A DNA stretch of 64,000 nt from Microlunatus capsulatus. GTDB taxonomy: Bacteria > Actinomycetota > Actinomycetes > Propionibacteriales > Propionibacteriaceae. The stretch lies in assembly GCF_017876495.1 (NCBI RefSeq), contig NZ_JAGIOB010000001.1, positions 2,294,001 through 2,358,000 on the forward strand. The letters run 5' to 3'. A program made the translations under genes and the position numbers. Below the pieces are notes generated by a model. The model was not told the DNA's origin and did no database searches. It saw only the letters and a program-made list of their open reading frames with translations. Shown one piece after another: positions 51,248 to 59,262 of this stretch; the first letter of the stretch is position 1; each line of letters begins with the position of its first letter.

Positions 51248-51335
51248 GTCTCTCCTTCGAGAACGGCGGATCTGGGAGCGCTCTCAGAAAGTACCGCCGG
51301 TGTCAACGGCCGGCCGGGCGGGCATGCTCGGGGCC

Positions 51336-51884
51336 ATGACGGTGCAGGAGCGGCGGGCAGGTCGGGTGCTGGCGGTGCACGACGGGAGGGTGCTGCTGCT
51401 GCGCGGCAGCGACCCGGCGCGGCCGGCCGACGGCGACTGGTGGTTCACCGTGGGCGGCGGCTGCGAGGGCGACGAGACCACCGCCGAGGCCGCCCGCCGG
51501 GAGGCGTTCGAGGAGGCCGGGCTGGTGCTGCCGGCCGACCTCGGCCCCGTCGTCCTGCACCGGGTGGCCGAGTTCTCCTTCGAGGGCCGCGACCACCGCC
51601 AGACCGAGGACTTCTACCTCTGCCGCGTCGACTCCGACGCCGTCGTGACCACCGGCTGGACCGCGCTGGAGCGCCGCTCGATGAGCGAGCACCGCTGGTG
51701 GGGCGTCGACGAGCTCGAGCGGACGACCGAGGTCGTCCACCCCGAGCAGCTGGCGGCCCTGCTGACGACGCTGCTCCGCCCAGGACCCGCGGCGGAGCCG
51801 CTCAACCCAGGAGCTGCGGCGGAGCCGCTCAACCCAGGAGCCGCGGCGGAGCCGCTCAGCCCAGGATCACCGGGGCGGCCATGA
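51336..51884 (+). CDS. NUDIX hydrolase with a repeat-derived C-terminal tail
   Basis: A 182-residue NUDIX protein. The Nudix box is GGCEGDETTAEAARREAFEE followed by AGLVL (about 40-66), complete for GX5EX7REUXEEXGU. A WWFTVGGG strand precedes it. Such enzymes cleave nucleoside diphosphates linked to other groups. The family part ends near LAALLTTLL (about 148). The remaining 30 residues are three 9-residue repeats of PGAAAEPLN type, encoded by a 27-base DNA repeat, so the tail is probably acquired and disordered. The stop lies within the 3' end of the convergent M56 gene (29-base overlap). ATG 51336 starts the domain directly. Confidence 0.88.
   Translation: MTVQERRAGRVLAVHDGRVLLLRGSDPARPADGDWWFTVGGGCEGDETTAEAARREAFEEAGLVLPADLGPVVLHRVAEFSFEGRDHRQTEDFYLCRVDSDAVVTTGWTALERRSMSEHRWWGVDELERTTEVVHPEQLAALLTTLLRPGPAAEPLNPGAAAEPLNPGAAAEPLSPGSPGRP
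51779..51862. repeat. 27-base tandem repeat, three copies
   Basis: Copies start at 51779, 51806 and 51833 (CCCAGGA...GCGGAGCCGCTCA); a fourth begins at 51860. They encode the tail of the NUDIX protein on the plus strand. The third copy contains the stop codon of the M56 gene on the minus strand. A related fragment, GGCGGAGCCGCTCA, occurs near 52780 at the BlaI gene end. Confidence 0.88.
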
Positions 51885-52743
51885 TCAGCACCGGGAAGAC
51901 CACGAGCCCGCAGGCCAGCAGGTAGACGGCGGCGCTGAGCAGCCGGTGCGGTCCGGCGGGCTCGGCCAGCCGGCTGATCCGCTCGGCGGTGCCCGACCCG
52001 GTGGCGCCCAGGGCCCAGGCCGGCTTGGGCGCCCCGGCCAGGGTGACGAGCGCCCGGGCCAGCGGGACCGGACCGGTGAGCCGCCGGGCGGCGTCGTCGG
52101 CGAGCATCTCGACGAGCAGCCGGCACTGCTCGGCCGGGATCTCGCTGCGGACGGCGATGGGGAACGCCCGGTGCAGGGCGGTGAAGGTGTCGAGGACGAC
52201 GTCGTGCCGGGCCCGGACGTGGGCCGACTCGTGGGCGACGACCGCCCGCACCTCCTCGGCGTCCAGCGCGGTCAGGGTGCCGGCGCTGAGGACGACGCGG
52301 GACTCGCGCAGCCCGGGCAGGCAGTAGGCCACGGGCAGCTGCTCGGCCAGCACGCGGAGCCCGGGCAGCGCCGGCGACTCCTGGACCTGGCTCAGCAGGT
52401 CGACGGCGGCCCGGTGCCGGCTGCGCCGGGCGGTGGTGTCCCGGGCCACCGCCACCAGGGACCAGGTGAGCCGCAGCACGACGACGACGGTGAAGACGGC
52501 CAGCACGGCGAACAGGGCCAGCTCGGGCAGGGGCAGGGCGTCCAGCTCGCGCCAGCCGCGGGCGACGGGGAGGGCGACGGCGAGTCCGGCCCCCACCACC
52601 GAGACCAGGGCGGCGACGGCGCCGGCCTGCCAGAGCACGACGGCGGCCCGGGGGACGCGGTGCAGGAAGCGCCAGCGCTCCACCCAGAGCGGGCCTGGGC
52701 CGGCGAGGACCAGGCCCAGCACGCCGAGCGCGAGGGCGACCAC
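51856..52743 (-). CDS. M56-family membrane metallopeptidase (BlaR1-like)
   Basis: A 295-residue integral membrane protease. It has four to five membrane helices and the zinc motif in VVAHESAHVRARHDVVLDTF (HExxH, about 195), with a downstream Glu in LVEMLADDAARRLTG (about 238) as probable third ligand. M56 proteins encoded beside BlaI-type repressors usually cleave that repressor or relay a signal to it. The BlaI-type gene ends 47 bases upstream on the same strand, so the pair is a signalling unit. GTG 52743 is used. No penicillin-binding sensor domain is present, so the signal is not obviously a beta-lactam. Confidence 0.9.
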   Translation of the reverse strand: MVALALGVLGLVLAGPGPLWVERWRFLHRVPRAAVVLWQAGAVAALVSVVGAGLAVALPVARGWRELDALPLPELALFAVLAVFTVVVVLRLTWSLVAVARDTTARRSRHRAAVDLLSQVQESPALPGLRVLAEQLPVAYCLPGLRESRVVLSAGTLTALDAEEVRAVVAHESAHVRARHDVVLDTFTALHRAFPIAVRSEIPAEQCRLLVEMLADDAARRLTGPVPLARALVTLAGAPKPAWALGATGSGTAERISRLAEPAGPHRLLSAAVYLLACGLVVFPVLIMAAPVILG

Positions 52744-52790
52744 GGCTCAGCCCGGCGGCCGGACCGCGCCGGGTCGTCCGGCGGAGCCGC

Positions 52791-53156
52791 TCACGCCTGG
52801 CTCTCCAGCCGGGCGAGCGCCTCGCGCATGGCGGTGGCCTCCTCGGGGCTGACCCGGCTGACGAAGGCGACCAGCGCGGCCGTCCGGTCCCCGGCCTCCC
52901 CCTCGAGGGCGGTGTGCATGACGTCGGCGACCAGCTCGTCGCGCGTCTGCTCGGGGGCGTAGAGGTAGGCGCGGCCGTCGCGCTCGCGGTGGACGAGGCC
53001 CTTCTTGGAGAGCCGGTCCAGCACGGTCATCACCGTCGTGTAGGCGAGGTCGCGGCGCGTGCTCAGCGACGCGTGCACCTCGCGGACCGACTGCGGGACC
53101 CGTGCGGCCCACAGCTCCTCCATGACGCTGCGCTCCAGCTCACCCAGGGTGTTCAC
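52791..53156 (-). CDS. BlaI/MecI/CopY-family transcriptional regulator
   Basis: A 121-residue winged-helix repressor. It opens LGELERSVMEELWAARVPQS, with recognition helix RDLAYTTVMTVLDRLSKKGL, the wing VHRERDGRAYLYAPEQTRDE and a C-terminal dimerisation helix (SPEEATAMREALARLESQA). Partner M56 protease is encoded next. The intergenic region shared with cydA contains several TACTAC/GTAGTA elements, the known type of BlaI site, so it probably represses itself and perhaps cytochrome bd. ATG 53156 begins MNTLGELE, the family N-terminus. Confidence 0.93.
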   Translation of the reverse strand: MNTLGELERSVMEELWAARVPQSVREVHASLSTRRDLAYTTVMTVLDRLSKKGLVHRERDGRAYLYAPEQTRDELVADVMHTALEGEAGDRTAALVAFVSRVSPEEATAMREALARLESQA

Positions 53157-53176
53157 CGCTCCAGCCTAGCGCGCTG

Positions 53177-53239
53177 CTACTACGTGATCCGTACTACAGC
53201 GCTGCGTACTACCTGTCCTAGTACGACGCGCGGTAGTAG
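53177..53239. promoter_or_regulatory. cluster of BlaI-type operator half-sites between blaI-like gene and cydA
   Basis: TACTAC occurs at 53178-53183, 53192-53197 and 53207-53212, TAGTAC at 53219-53224 and GTAGTAG at 53233-53239. GTACTA-cctgtcc-TAGTAC (53206-53224) is a perfect inverted repeat. The sites fill the divergent region, 30-90 bases before cydA, and would allow joint control of both directions. Confidence 0.7.
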
Positions 53240-53268
53240 AGTCGGGTCGTGACCACGAGGGAAGCCCG

Positions 53269-54822
53269 ATGAGCGCCGAGACGCTGGCCCGATGGCAGTT
53301 CGCCATCACCACCGTCTACCACTTCTTCTTCGTCCCGCTGACGATCAGCCTGGCCACCCTGGTGGCCGGCCTGCAGACGGCGTGGGTGCGGACCGGCTCG
53401 GACCGCTACCTGCGGCTGACCAAGTTCTTCGGCAAGCTCTTCCTCATCAACTTCGCCCTGGGCGTGGTCACCGGCATCGTCCAGGAGTTCCAGTTCGGGA
53501 TGAACTGGAGCGAGTACTCCCGCTTCGTCGGCGACGTCTTCGGCGCCCCGCTGGCCCTGGAGGGCCTGCTCGCCTTCTTCTTGGAGTCGACGTTCCTCGG
53601 CCTGTGGATCTTCGGCTGGGACCGGCTGCCGCGCCGCGTGCACCTGATGACCATCTGGGTCGCCGCGATCGGCACGATCCTCAGCGCCTACTTCATCCTG
53701 GCGGCCAACTCCTTCATGCAGAACCCGGTCGGCTTCACGTTCAACCCCGAGCGCGGCCGGGCCGAGCTGACCGACTTCGGCGCGGTGCTCAGCAACCCCG
53801 TCGTCCTCGTCACCTTCCCGCACCAGATCTTCGGCTGCTTCATGGTCGGCGGCGCCTTCGTGGCCGCCGTCGCCGGCTACCACCTCTGGAAGTCCGCCCA
53901 GAACCCGAGTCCTGAGCCCACCCCGCTCCACGAGCCCGGCACCTCGCTAACTGAGCCCACCAGCTCGCGCCCTGAGCCCGGCACCTCGCTCCCTGAGCCC
54001 GTCGAAGGGCGCCCTTCGGCAGGCTCACGTCACGGGGGGCACGAGGGCCACGGCGCCGCCTGGCGCACCGCGCTCAAGGTCGGCGTCATCACCCTCGTCG
54101 TCGCCGGCATCGGCGTGGCCATCACCGGCGACCTGCAGGGCAAGGTGATGACGCAGGTGCAGCCCATGAAGATGGCCGCGGCCGAGGCGCTGTACGAGAC
54201 CGAGGCCCCGGCGTCGTTCTCGGTGATCACCATCGGCACCCCGGACGGCCAGCGCGAGCTGTGGTCGATCAAGGTGCCGCGGTTGCTGTCCTTCCTCTCC
54301 ACCGGCACCCTCGACGGCGAGGTGCAGGGCATCCGCGAGCTGCAGGCGGCCTACGAGGCGACCTACGGCCCGGGCAGCTACGCGCCGAACATCCCGCTCA
54401 CCTACTGGACCTTCCGCTGGATGATCGCGCTGGGCATGGCCGGCGCGGCCGTCGGGGCCGTCGTCCTGTGGGCCACCCGGGGCGGGCGGACGCTGCGCCA
54501 CCGGCTGTGGCTGCCGGTGCTCGTGGCGCTGCCGCTGATGCCGCTGTTCGCCAACTCGCTGGGCTGGGTCTTCACCGAGACCGGCCGTCAGCCCTGGTTG
54601 GTGTTCGGGCTGCTGCCCACCGCGGCCGGCGTCTCGCCGGGCACGACGGTGACCGAGGTGCTGATCTCGATGGGCACCTTCACCGCCCTCTACAGCGTGC
54701 TGGCCGTCATCGAGGTGCGGCTGATGCTGCGCACGCTCCGGGCCGGCCTGCCCGAGGTCGCCCCCCACCCGTCGGCCGACGCCGACGACGACCTGGACGC
54801 CCCGCTGGCGTTCGCCTACTAG
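53269..54822 (+). CDS. cydA: cytochrome bd ubiquinol oxidase subunit I, with repeat-derived insertion
   Basis: A 517-residue subunit that binds hemes b558, b595 and d and oxidises quinol in the cytoplasmic membrane. It has LARWQFAITTVYHFFFVPLT with the heme-ligand His near residue 18. It also has NWSEYSRFVGDVFGAPLALE, FLESTFLGLWIFGWDRLPRR and the quinol-loop core GDLQGKVMTQVQPMKMAAAE (about 287), then LTYWTFRWMIALGMAGAAVG. Residues 212-254 do not belong to the family: a Pro/Glu/Ser-rich stretch (PEPVEG and similar) encoded by copies of the dispersed palindrome, inserted in frame between two membrane helices. ATG 53269 follows GGGAAG 5 bases upstream. It is first of cydABDC. Confidence 0.95.
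   Translation: MSAETLARWQFAITTVYHFFFVPLTISLATLVAGLQTAWVRTGSDRYLRLTKFFGKLFLINFALGVVTGIVQEFQFGMNWSEYSRFVGDVFGAPLALEGLLAFFLESTFLGLWIFGWDRLPRRVHLMTIWVAAIGTILSAYFILAANSFMQNPVGFTFNPERGRAELTDFGAVLSNPVVLVTFPHQIFGCFMVGGAFVAAVAGYHLWKSAQNPSPEPTPLHEPGTSLTEPTSSRPEPGTSLPEPVEGRPSAGSRHGGHEGHGAAWRTALKVGVITLVVAGIGVAITGDLQGKVMTQVQPMKMAAAEALYETEAPASFSVITIGTPDGQRELWSIKVPRLLSFLSTGTLDGEVQGIRELQAAYEATYGPGSYAPNIPLTYWTFRWMIALGMAGAAVGAVVLWATRGGRTLRHRLWLPVLVALPLMPLFANSLGWVFTETGRQPWLVFGLLPTAAGVSPGTTVTEVLISMGTFTALYSVLAVIEVRLMLRTLRAGLPEVAPHPSADADDDLDAPLAFAY
53905..54030. repeat. dispersed-palindrome copies inside cydA
   Basis: Four CCTGAGCCC or CTGAGCCC cores are spaced over 53905-54000. The last forms a complete palindrome, 53993-54027, with arms CTGAGCCCGTCGAAGGGC and GCCCTTCGGCAGGCTCA. 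The insertion keeps the cydA frame open and encodes the linker of residues 212-254. Confidence 0.9.
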
Positions 54823-54830
54823 GAGGAGCC

Positions 54831-55871
54831 GTGGAGCTCACCACCGTCTGGTTCGTCCTCATCGCCTTCTTCTGGGTCGGCTACTTCGTCCTCGAGGGCT
54901 TCGACTTCGGCGTCGGCATGCTGCTGCACGTCATCGGCCGGAACGACCGCGAGCGCCGCCAGGTGCTCAACACCATCGGCCCGCACTTCGACGGCAACGA
55001 GGTCTGGCTGATCGTGGCCGGCGGCGCCACCTTCGCCGCGTTCCCCGAGTGGTACGCCACCCTCTTCAGCGGCTTCTACCTACCGCTGCTGGCCATCCTG
55101 GCGGCGCTGATCATCCGGCTGGTGGCCATCGACTACCGCAGCAAGCGGCGCGAGATCGCCTGGCGCCGGCGCTGGGACGTCGCCATCGTCGTCGGCTCCG
55201 CCGTGCCCTCGCTGCTCTGGGGCGTTGCCTTCGGCAACCTCCTCCGCGGGGTGCCGATCGACGCCGACGGGCAGTACGTCGGCGGGCTGGTGAACCTGCT
55301 CAACCCGTTCGCCCTGCTCACCGGGCTGGTGACGCTGAGCCTCTTCCTGCTGCACGGCGCCGTCTTCGTCGCCCTCAAGACCGACGGCGAGGTCCGCCGG
55401 CGGGCCGGCCGCGTGGCCGGACGGGTCGGCGGCACCGCCGCCGTCCTGACCGTCGTCCTCGTGCTGTGGCTCAACCTCAGCCAGGGCTCCACCGCCAGCT
55501 ACGTGCTGAGCGCCGTCGCCGCCGTCGGGCTGCTGGGGGCGCTGGCCGCCGGCCGCCGGGGCCGCGAGGGCTGGGCCTTCGTGGGCACCGCGACGACCAT
55601 CGGCCTCCTCTTCGTCACCGCGTTCGTCGTGCTCTTCCCGGCCGTGATGCCGAGCAGCCTCGACCCGGCCTGGAGCCTGACCACCGCCAACGCCTCGTCG
55701 ACGCCCTACACGCTGACGATCATGACCTGGGCCGCCGCCGTGGCCACGCCCGTGGTCCTGGGCTACCAGGCCTGGACCTACTGGGTCTTCCGCCGTCGGC
55801 TCACCGCCGGCCACATCCCCGACGACGCCCTCCACCCCGAGGGCACCCGGCCCCCCGCGGCGGCCCGGTGA
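54831..55871 (+). CDS. cydB: cytochrome bd ubiquinol oxidase subunit II
   Basis: A 346-residue multi-spanning partner of CydA. It begins MELTTVWFVLIAFFWVGYFV then LEGFDFGVGML, followed by NTIGPHFDGNEVWLIVAGGA and FPEWYATLFSGFYLPL, all highly conserved. About eight membrane helices are visible. The GTG at 54831 is preceded by AGGAGG just after the cydA stop (8-base gap). The stop overlaps the cydD GTG start. It stabilises the heme arrangement of the oxidase; the complex gives high-affinity respiration at low oxygen. Confidence 0.95.
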   Translation: MELTTVWFVLIAFFWVGYFVLEGFDFGVGMLLHVIGRNDRERRQVLNTIGPHFDGNEVWLIVAGGATFAAFPEWYATLFSGFYLPLLAILAALIIRLVAIDYRSKRREIAWRRRWDVAIVVGSAVPSLLWGVAFGNLLRGVPIDADGQYVGGLVNLLNPFALLTGLVTLSLFLLHGAVFVALKTDGEVRRRAGRVAGRVGGTAAVLTVVLVLWLNLSQGSTASYVLSAVAAVGLLGALAAGRRGREGWAFVGTATTIGLLFVTAFVVLFPAVMPSSLDPAWSLTTANASSTPYTLTIMTWAAAVATPVVLGYQAWTYWVFRRRLTAGHIPDDALHPEGTRPPAAAR

Positions 55872-57568
55872 CCAGCACATCGACCCCGACCGCTCCGACG
55901 ACCACGACCAGCGCGACGACGACCCGGCGGGGCGGTCCCGTCGACCCCCGGCTGTGGCGTCGGGCGGCCGCGACCCGGCGCTACCTGGTCAGCGCCGCCG
56001 TGGTCGGCACCCTGACGGCGGGGCTGGTGGTCGCGCAGGCGTGGCTGCTGTCCCGGGCCATCGCGGGGGTCTTCGCGGGCCGGACCGCCGACGCGGCCCT
56101 GGCCGCGGCGCCCGCGCTGGTCGCCGTCTTCGCCGGCCGGGCACTGCTCAGCTGGCTGAGCACCGTGCTGGCGCAGCGGGCGGCCGCGGCGGTGAAGTCG
56201 CAGCTGCGCACCGACATCGTCGCGGCCCGGCTGCAGGCCCCCACCGCCCCGGCCACCTCGGCGTCGCTGGTCACCCTGGTCACCTCCGGGCTCGACGCCC
56301 TGGACGGCTACCTGGGTCGCTACCTCCCGGCCCTGGTACTGGCGGCGACGGTGCCGCTGGTCGTCGGCGTGGCCGTGCTCGCGTCGGACTGGGTCTCGGC
56401 GCTGGTGATGGTGCTGACCGTGCCGCTCATCCCGCTGTTCATGGTCCTCGTGGGCTGGACGACGCAGACCCTGGTCGCCCGGCGCTGGCGGGTCCAGTCC
56501 CGGCTCGGCCACCACTTCGCCGACCTCGTCGCCGGGCTGCCCACGCTGCAGGTGTTCGGCCGGGCCCGCGCCCAGGTCGAGGGGCTGCGCCGCACGGGCG
56601 AGTCCCACCGCCGCGAGACCCTGGCCGCGCTCCGCGTCTCGTTCCTCTCCGCGCTGGTGCTGGAGCTGCTGGCCACGCTCTCGGTGGCCGTCGTCGCCGT
56701 CGGCATCGGCCTGCGGGTGGTCGAGGGCCACCTCGACCTGGCCACCGCGCTCTTCGTGCTGATGCTGGCCCCCGAGGCCTACCTGCCGCTGCGCCAGGTG
56801 GGCAGCCACTACCACGACTCCACCGACGGCCTGGCCGCCGCCGACCAGGCGTTCGCCCTCCTCGACGCCGCGGAGGCCACCCGGACAGGTGCCGGCCGGG
56901 CCGTCCCCGATCCCGCCACCAGCACCGTCGAGCTGGTCGGCGCCCGGCTGCGGCACCCCGGCGCGGACACCGACGCCCTGGCCGGGCTGGACCTCGTCGT
57001 CGGGCCCGGGGAGACGGTGGCGCTGGCCGGGCCCAGCGGGTCCGGCAAGTCGAGCGCGCTGACCCTGCTGCTGGGGCTGACCCGCCCCACGGCCGGCCGG
57101 GTGCTGGTCGGCGGGGCGGACCTCGCCGACCTCGACGGCGACGCCTGGCGCGCCCGGACCGCCTGGGTCCCGCAACGGCCCGCCCTGCTCCGCGGCACCG
57201 TGGGCAGCAACGTCGCCCTCGGCGCCCCGGGGGCGCCCGACGCCCGGGTGCGCGAGGCGCTGGACCGGGCCGGTGCCCCCGGGCTCGACCTCGACCAGCC
57301 CGTCGAGGCCGGCACCGAGGGTCTGTCCGCCGGCGAGATCCGCCGGGTGGCCCTGGCCCGCGCGCTGCTGCGGGTGCAGTGCGGCGGCGCCTCCCTGCTG
57401 CTGGTCGACGAGCCGACCGCCGGCCTGGACGCCGGCACCGAGCTCGACGCCGTCGCCGGCCTCCGCGGGCTCGGCGTCAGCACCGTCGTGGTCAGCCACC
57501 GGCCCGCCGTGCTGGCCGCGGCCGACCGGGTCGTCACCCTCACCACGTCCGCGGCGGTGACCGCATGA
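55868..57568 (+). CDS. cydD: CydD, thiol/heme ABC exporter subunit for cytochrome bd assembly
   Basis: A 566-residue ABC half-transporter. A Thr-rich N-terminal tail of 20 residues precedes six membrane helices and the ATPase domain. Walker A is AGPSGSGKSS (about 388), the signature LSAGEIRRVALARALL (about 483), Walker B LLLVDEPTAGLD (about 510) and the switch His VVSHRPAVL (about 540). CydD/LDVVVGPGETVAL-type strands confirm the family. CydDC exports reduced thiols, or handles heme, for bd oxidase maturation. GTG 55868 overlaps the cydB stop by 4 bases. It is followed by cydC with another overlap, so cydABDC is one operon. Confidence 0.93.
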   Translation: MTSTSTPTAPTTTTSATTTRRGGPVDPRLWRRAAATRRYLVSAAVVGTLTAGLVVAQAWLLSRAIAGVFAGRTADAALAAAPALVAVFAGRALLSWLSTVLAQRAAAAVKSQLRTDIVAARLQAPTAPATSASLVTLVTSGLDALDGYLGRYLPALVLAATVPLVVGVAVLASDWVSALVMVLTVPLIPLFMVLVGWTTQTLVARRWRVQSRLGHHFADLVAGLPTLQVFGRARAQVEGLRRTGESHRRETLAALRVSFLSALVLELLATLSVAVVAVGIGLRVVEGHLDLATALFVLMLAPEAYLPLRQVGSHYHDSTDGLAAADQAFALLDAAEATRTGAGRAVPDPATSTVELVGARLRHPGADTDALAGLDLVVGPGETVALAGPSGSGKSSALTLLLGLTRPTAGRVLVGGADLADLDGDAWRARTAWVPQRPALLRGTVGSNVALGAPGAPDARVREALDRAGAPGLDLDQPVEAGTEGLSAGEIRRVALARALLRVQCGGASLLLVDEPTAGLDAGTELDAVAGLRGLGVSTVVVSHRPAVLAAADRVVTLTTSAAVTA

Positions 57569-59124
57569 GCGCCCCGGCCTGCCGCGTCGACCGCCGGCTC
57601 GTCGGCGCCGTCGCGCTGAGCACCGCCGCCTCGGGCGCGGGCGTCGCCCTGATGGCGGCGTCGGCCTGGCTGCTGTCCCGGGCCGCGGAGCACCCGCCGG
57701 TGCTGTTCCTCATCGTCGCCATCGTCGGCGTCCGGTTCTTCGGCCTCAGCCGGGGCGTCTTCCGCTACGCCGAGCGGCTCGTCGGCCACGACGTGGCCCT
57801 GCGCCGCCAGTCGGCGCTCCGCGTCCGGGTGTTCGAGGCGCTGGCCGACGGCACCTGGGTGGGCCGGCGCGGTGGCGACCTGCTCTCCCGCGTGGTGAAC
57901 GACGTCGCCGCCGTCCAGGACCGGGTGGTCCGGGTCGTCGTCCCGGTGACCGCGGCCGCCCTGGTGGCCGTGGGCACCGCCGTCGCGCTCACCGTGGTCT
58001 GGCCGCCGGCCGGGCTGCTCGTCGCCGCGGCCACCGTGCTGGGCGCCGGCGTCGTGCCCGTGCTGGCCGCCCGGCTCTCCGCACGGGCGGACCGCTCGCT
58101 GGCCCCCCTCCGCGGCGCCCTCGCCGAGGCGGTGACCGAGGCGCACGCCGCCGCCCCCGACCTGTGGGCCTACGGCGCCGCCGGGCCGCTGCTGGCGCGG
58201 GTCCGCGACGCCGACGACGCCCTCCGCCGGGCCGAGCAGCGCACCGCCGCCGTCACCGGCTGGGCGGGCGCCGCCCAGCTGCTCACCACGGGCGCCGCCG
58301 TGGTCGCCGGGCTGCTGGCCGCGGCGGTCGGCGTCGCGGACGGCGGCCTGGCCCCCGTCCAGGTCGCCGTGCTGGCCCTCACCCCGCTGGCCCTGCACGA
58401 GGTGGTCGCCGGCCTGCCGGCCGCCCTCGGCGTCCGCACCCGGACCCGGGCGGCGCTGGCCCGGGTCGACGAGCTGCTGGACCGCGCCCCCGTCGGTGGC
58501 GGGGCGGCGCCCGTGACGGCCGGCGCCGGGGCCGTCGACCTCCACGACGTCACCGTCGGCTGGCCGGGCGGACCGGACCTGGTCGAGCACCTCGACCTGC
58601 ACGTCCGGGCGGGCGAGCGGGTGGCCCTCGTCGGCCCCAGCGGCTCGGGCAAGACCACCGTGGCCGCCACCGTGCTGGGCCTCCTGCCGCCCCGCGCGGG
58701 CACCGTCGGCGTGTCCGGCGGGGTCGGGTACCTGGCGCAGGACGCCCACCTGTTCGACACCACGGTGGCCGAGAACCTGCGGATCGGCCGCCGCGACGCC
58801 GACGACGCCGCCTGCGCCGCCGCTCTCGCGCGGGTGGGGCTGGACCTGCCGCTGGACCGGCTGGTCGGCGAGCACGGCAGCCGGCTCTCCGGCGGCGAGG
58901 CGCAGCGGGTGGCGCTGGCCCGGCTGCTGCTCCGCGAGGACGCCGTCGTCCTCCTCGACGAGCCGACCGAGCACCTCGACGCCCCGACGGCTGACGCCCT
59001 GGTGGAGGACCTGCTGGCGGCGACGGCCGGGGCCGCGGTGCTCGTCATCACCCACGACCCGACGCTGGTGGCCCGGTGCGACCGGGTGGTCACGCTCGGT
59101 CCGGCCCGGGTGCCGGTCGGCTAG
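57565..59124 (+). CDS. cydC: CydC, thiol/heme ABC exporter subunit for cytochrome bd assembly
   Basis: A 519-residue half-transporter, partner of CydD. It has GVALMAASAWLLSRAAEHPP then FFGLSRGVFRYAERLVGHDV, diagnostic for CydC. The ATPase domain has Walker A GPSGSGKTT (about 358), signature LSGGEAQRVALARLLL (about 443), Walker B AVVLLDEPTEHLD (about 463) and switch His LVITHDPTLV (about 494). The ATG overlaps the cydD stop by 4 bases. It is the last gene of the operon; a strong hairpin follows. Confidence 0.93.
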   Translation: MSAPACRVDRRLVGAVALSTAASGAGVALMAASAWLLSRAAEHPPVLFLIVAIVGVRFFGLSRGVFRYAERLVGHDVALRRQSALRVRVFEALADGTWVGRRGGDLLSRVVNDVAAVQDRVVRVVVPVTAAALVAVGTAVALTVVWPPAGLLVAAATVLGAGVVPVLAARLSARADRSLAPLRGALAEAVTEAHAAAPDLWAYGAAGPLLARVRDADDALRRAEQRTAAVTGWAGAAQLLTTGAAVVAGLLAAAVGVADGGLAPVQVAVLALTPLALHEVVAGLPAALGVRTRTRAALARVDELLDRAPVGGGAAPVTAGAGAVDLHDVTVGWPGGPDLVEHLDLHVRAGERVALVGPSGSGKTTVAATVLGLLPPRAGTVGVSGGVGYLAQDAHLFDTTVAENLRIGRRDADDAACAAALARVGLDLPLDRLVGEHGSRLSGGEAQRVALARLLLREDAVVLLDEPTEHLDAPTADALVEDLLAATAGAAVLVITHDPTLVARCDRVVTLGPARVPVG

Positions 59125-59130
59125 GGGTCC

Positions 59131-59198
59131 ACTCCGCGGCGTGTCGTCGTCGAGGCGGCTCCTGCAGGAGCCGCGCGGACGACCAACCGCCGTGGAGT
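59131..59198 (+). terminator. long hairpin after cydC
   Basis: A perfect 20-base palindrome, GCGGCTCCTGCAGGAGCCGC (59155-59174), is nested in a longer imperfect stem that starts ACTCCGCGGCG (59131) and closes CGCCGTGGAGT (59188-59198). It begins 7 bases after the cydC stop. There is no T-run, as is common for actinobacterial terminators. Confidence 0.7.
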
Positions 59199-59262
59199 CG
59201 AGTTCCGTGGTCCCGTGCACCGCCGGGGCGAGCGGGTTCTGCGCGGCTGGGAGGATGGCCCG

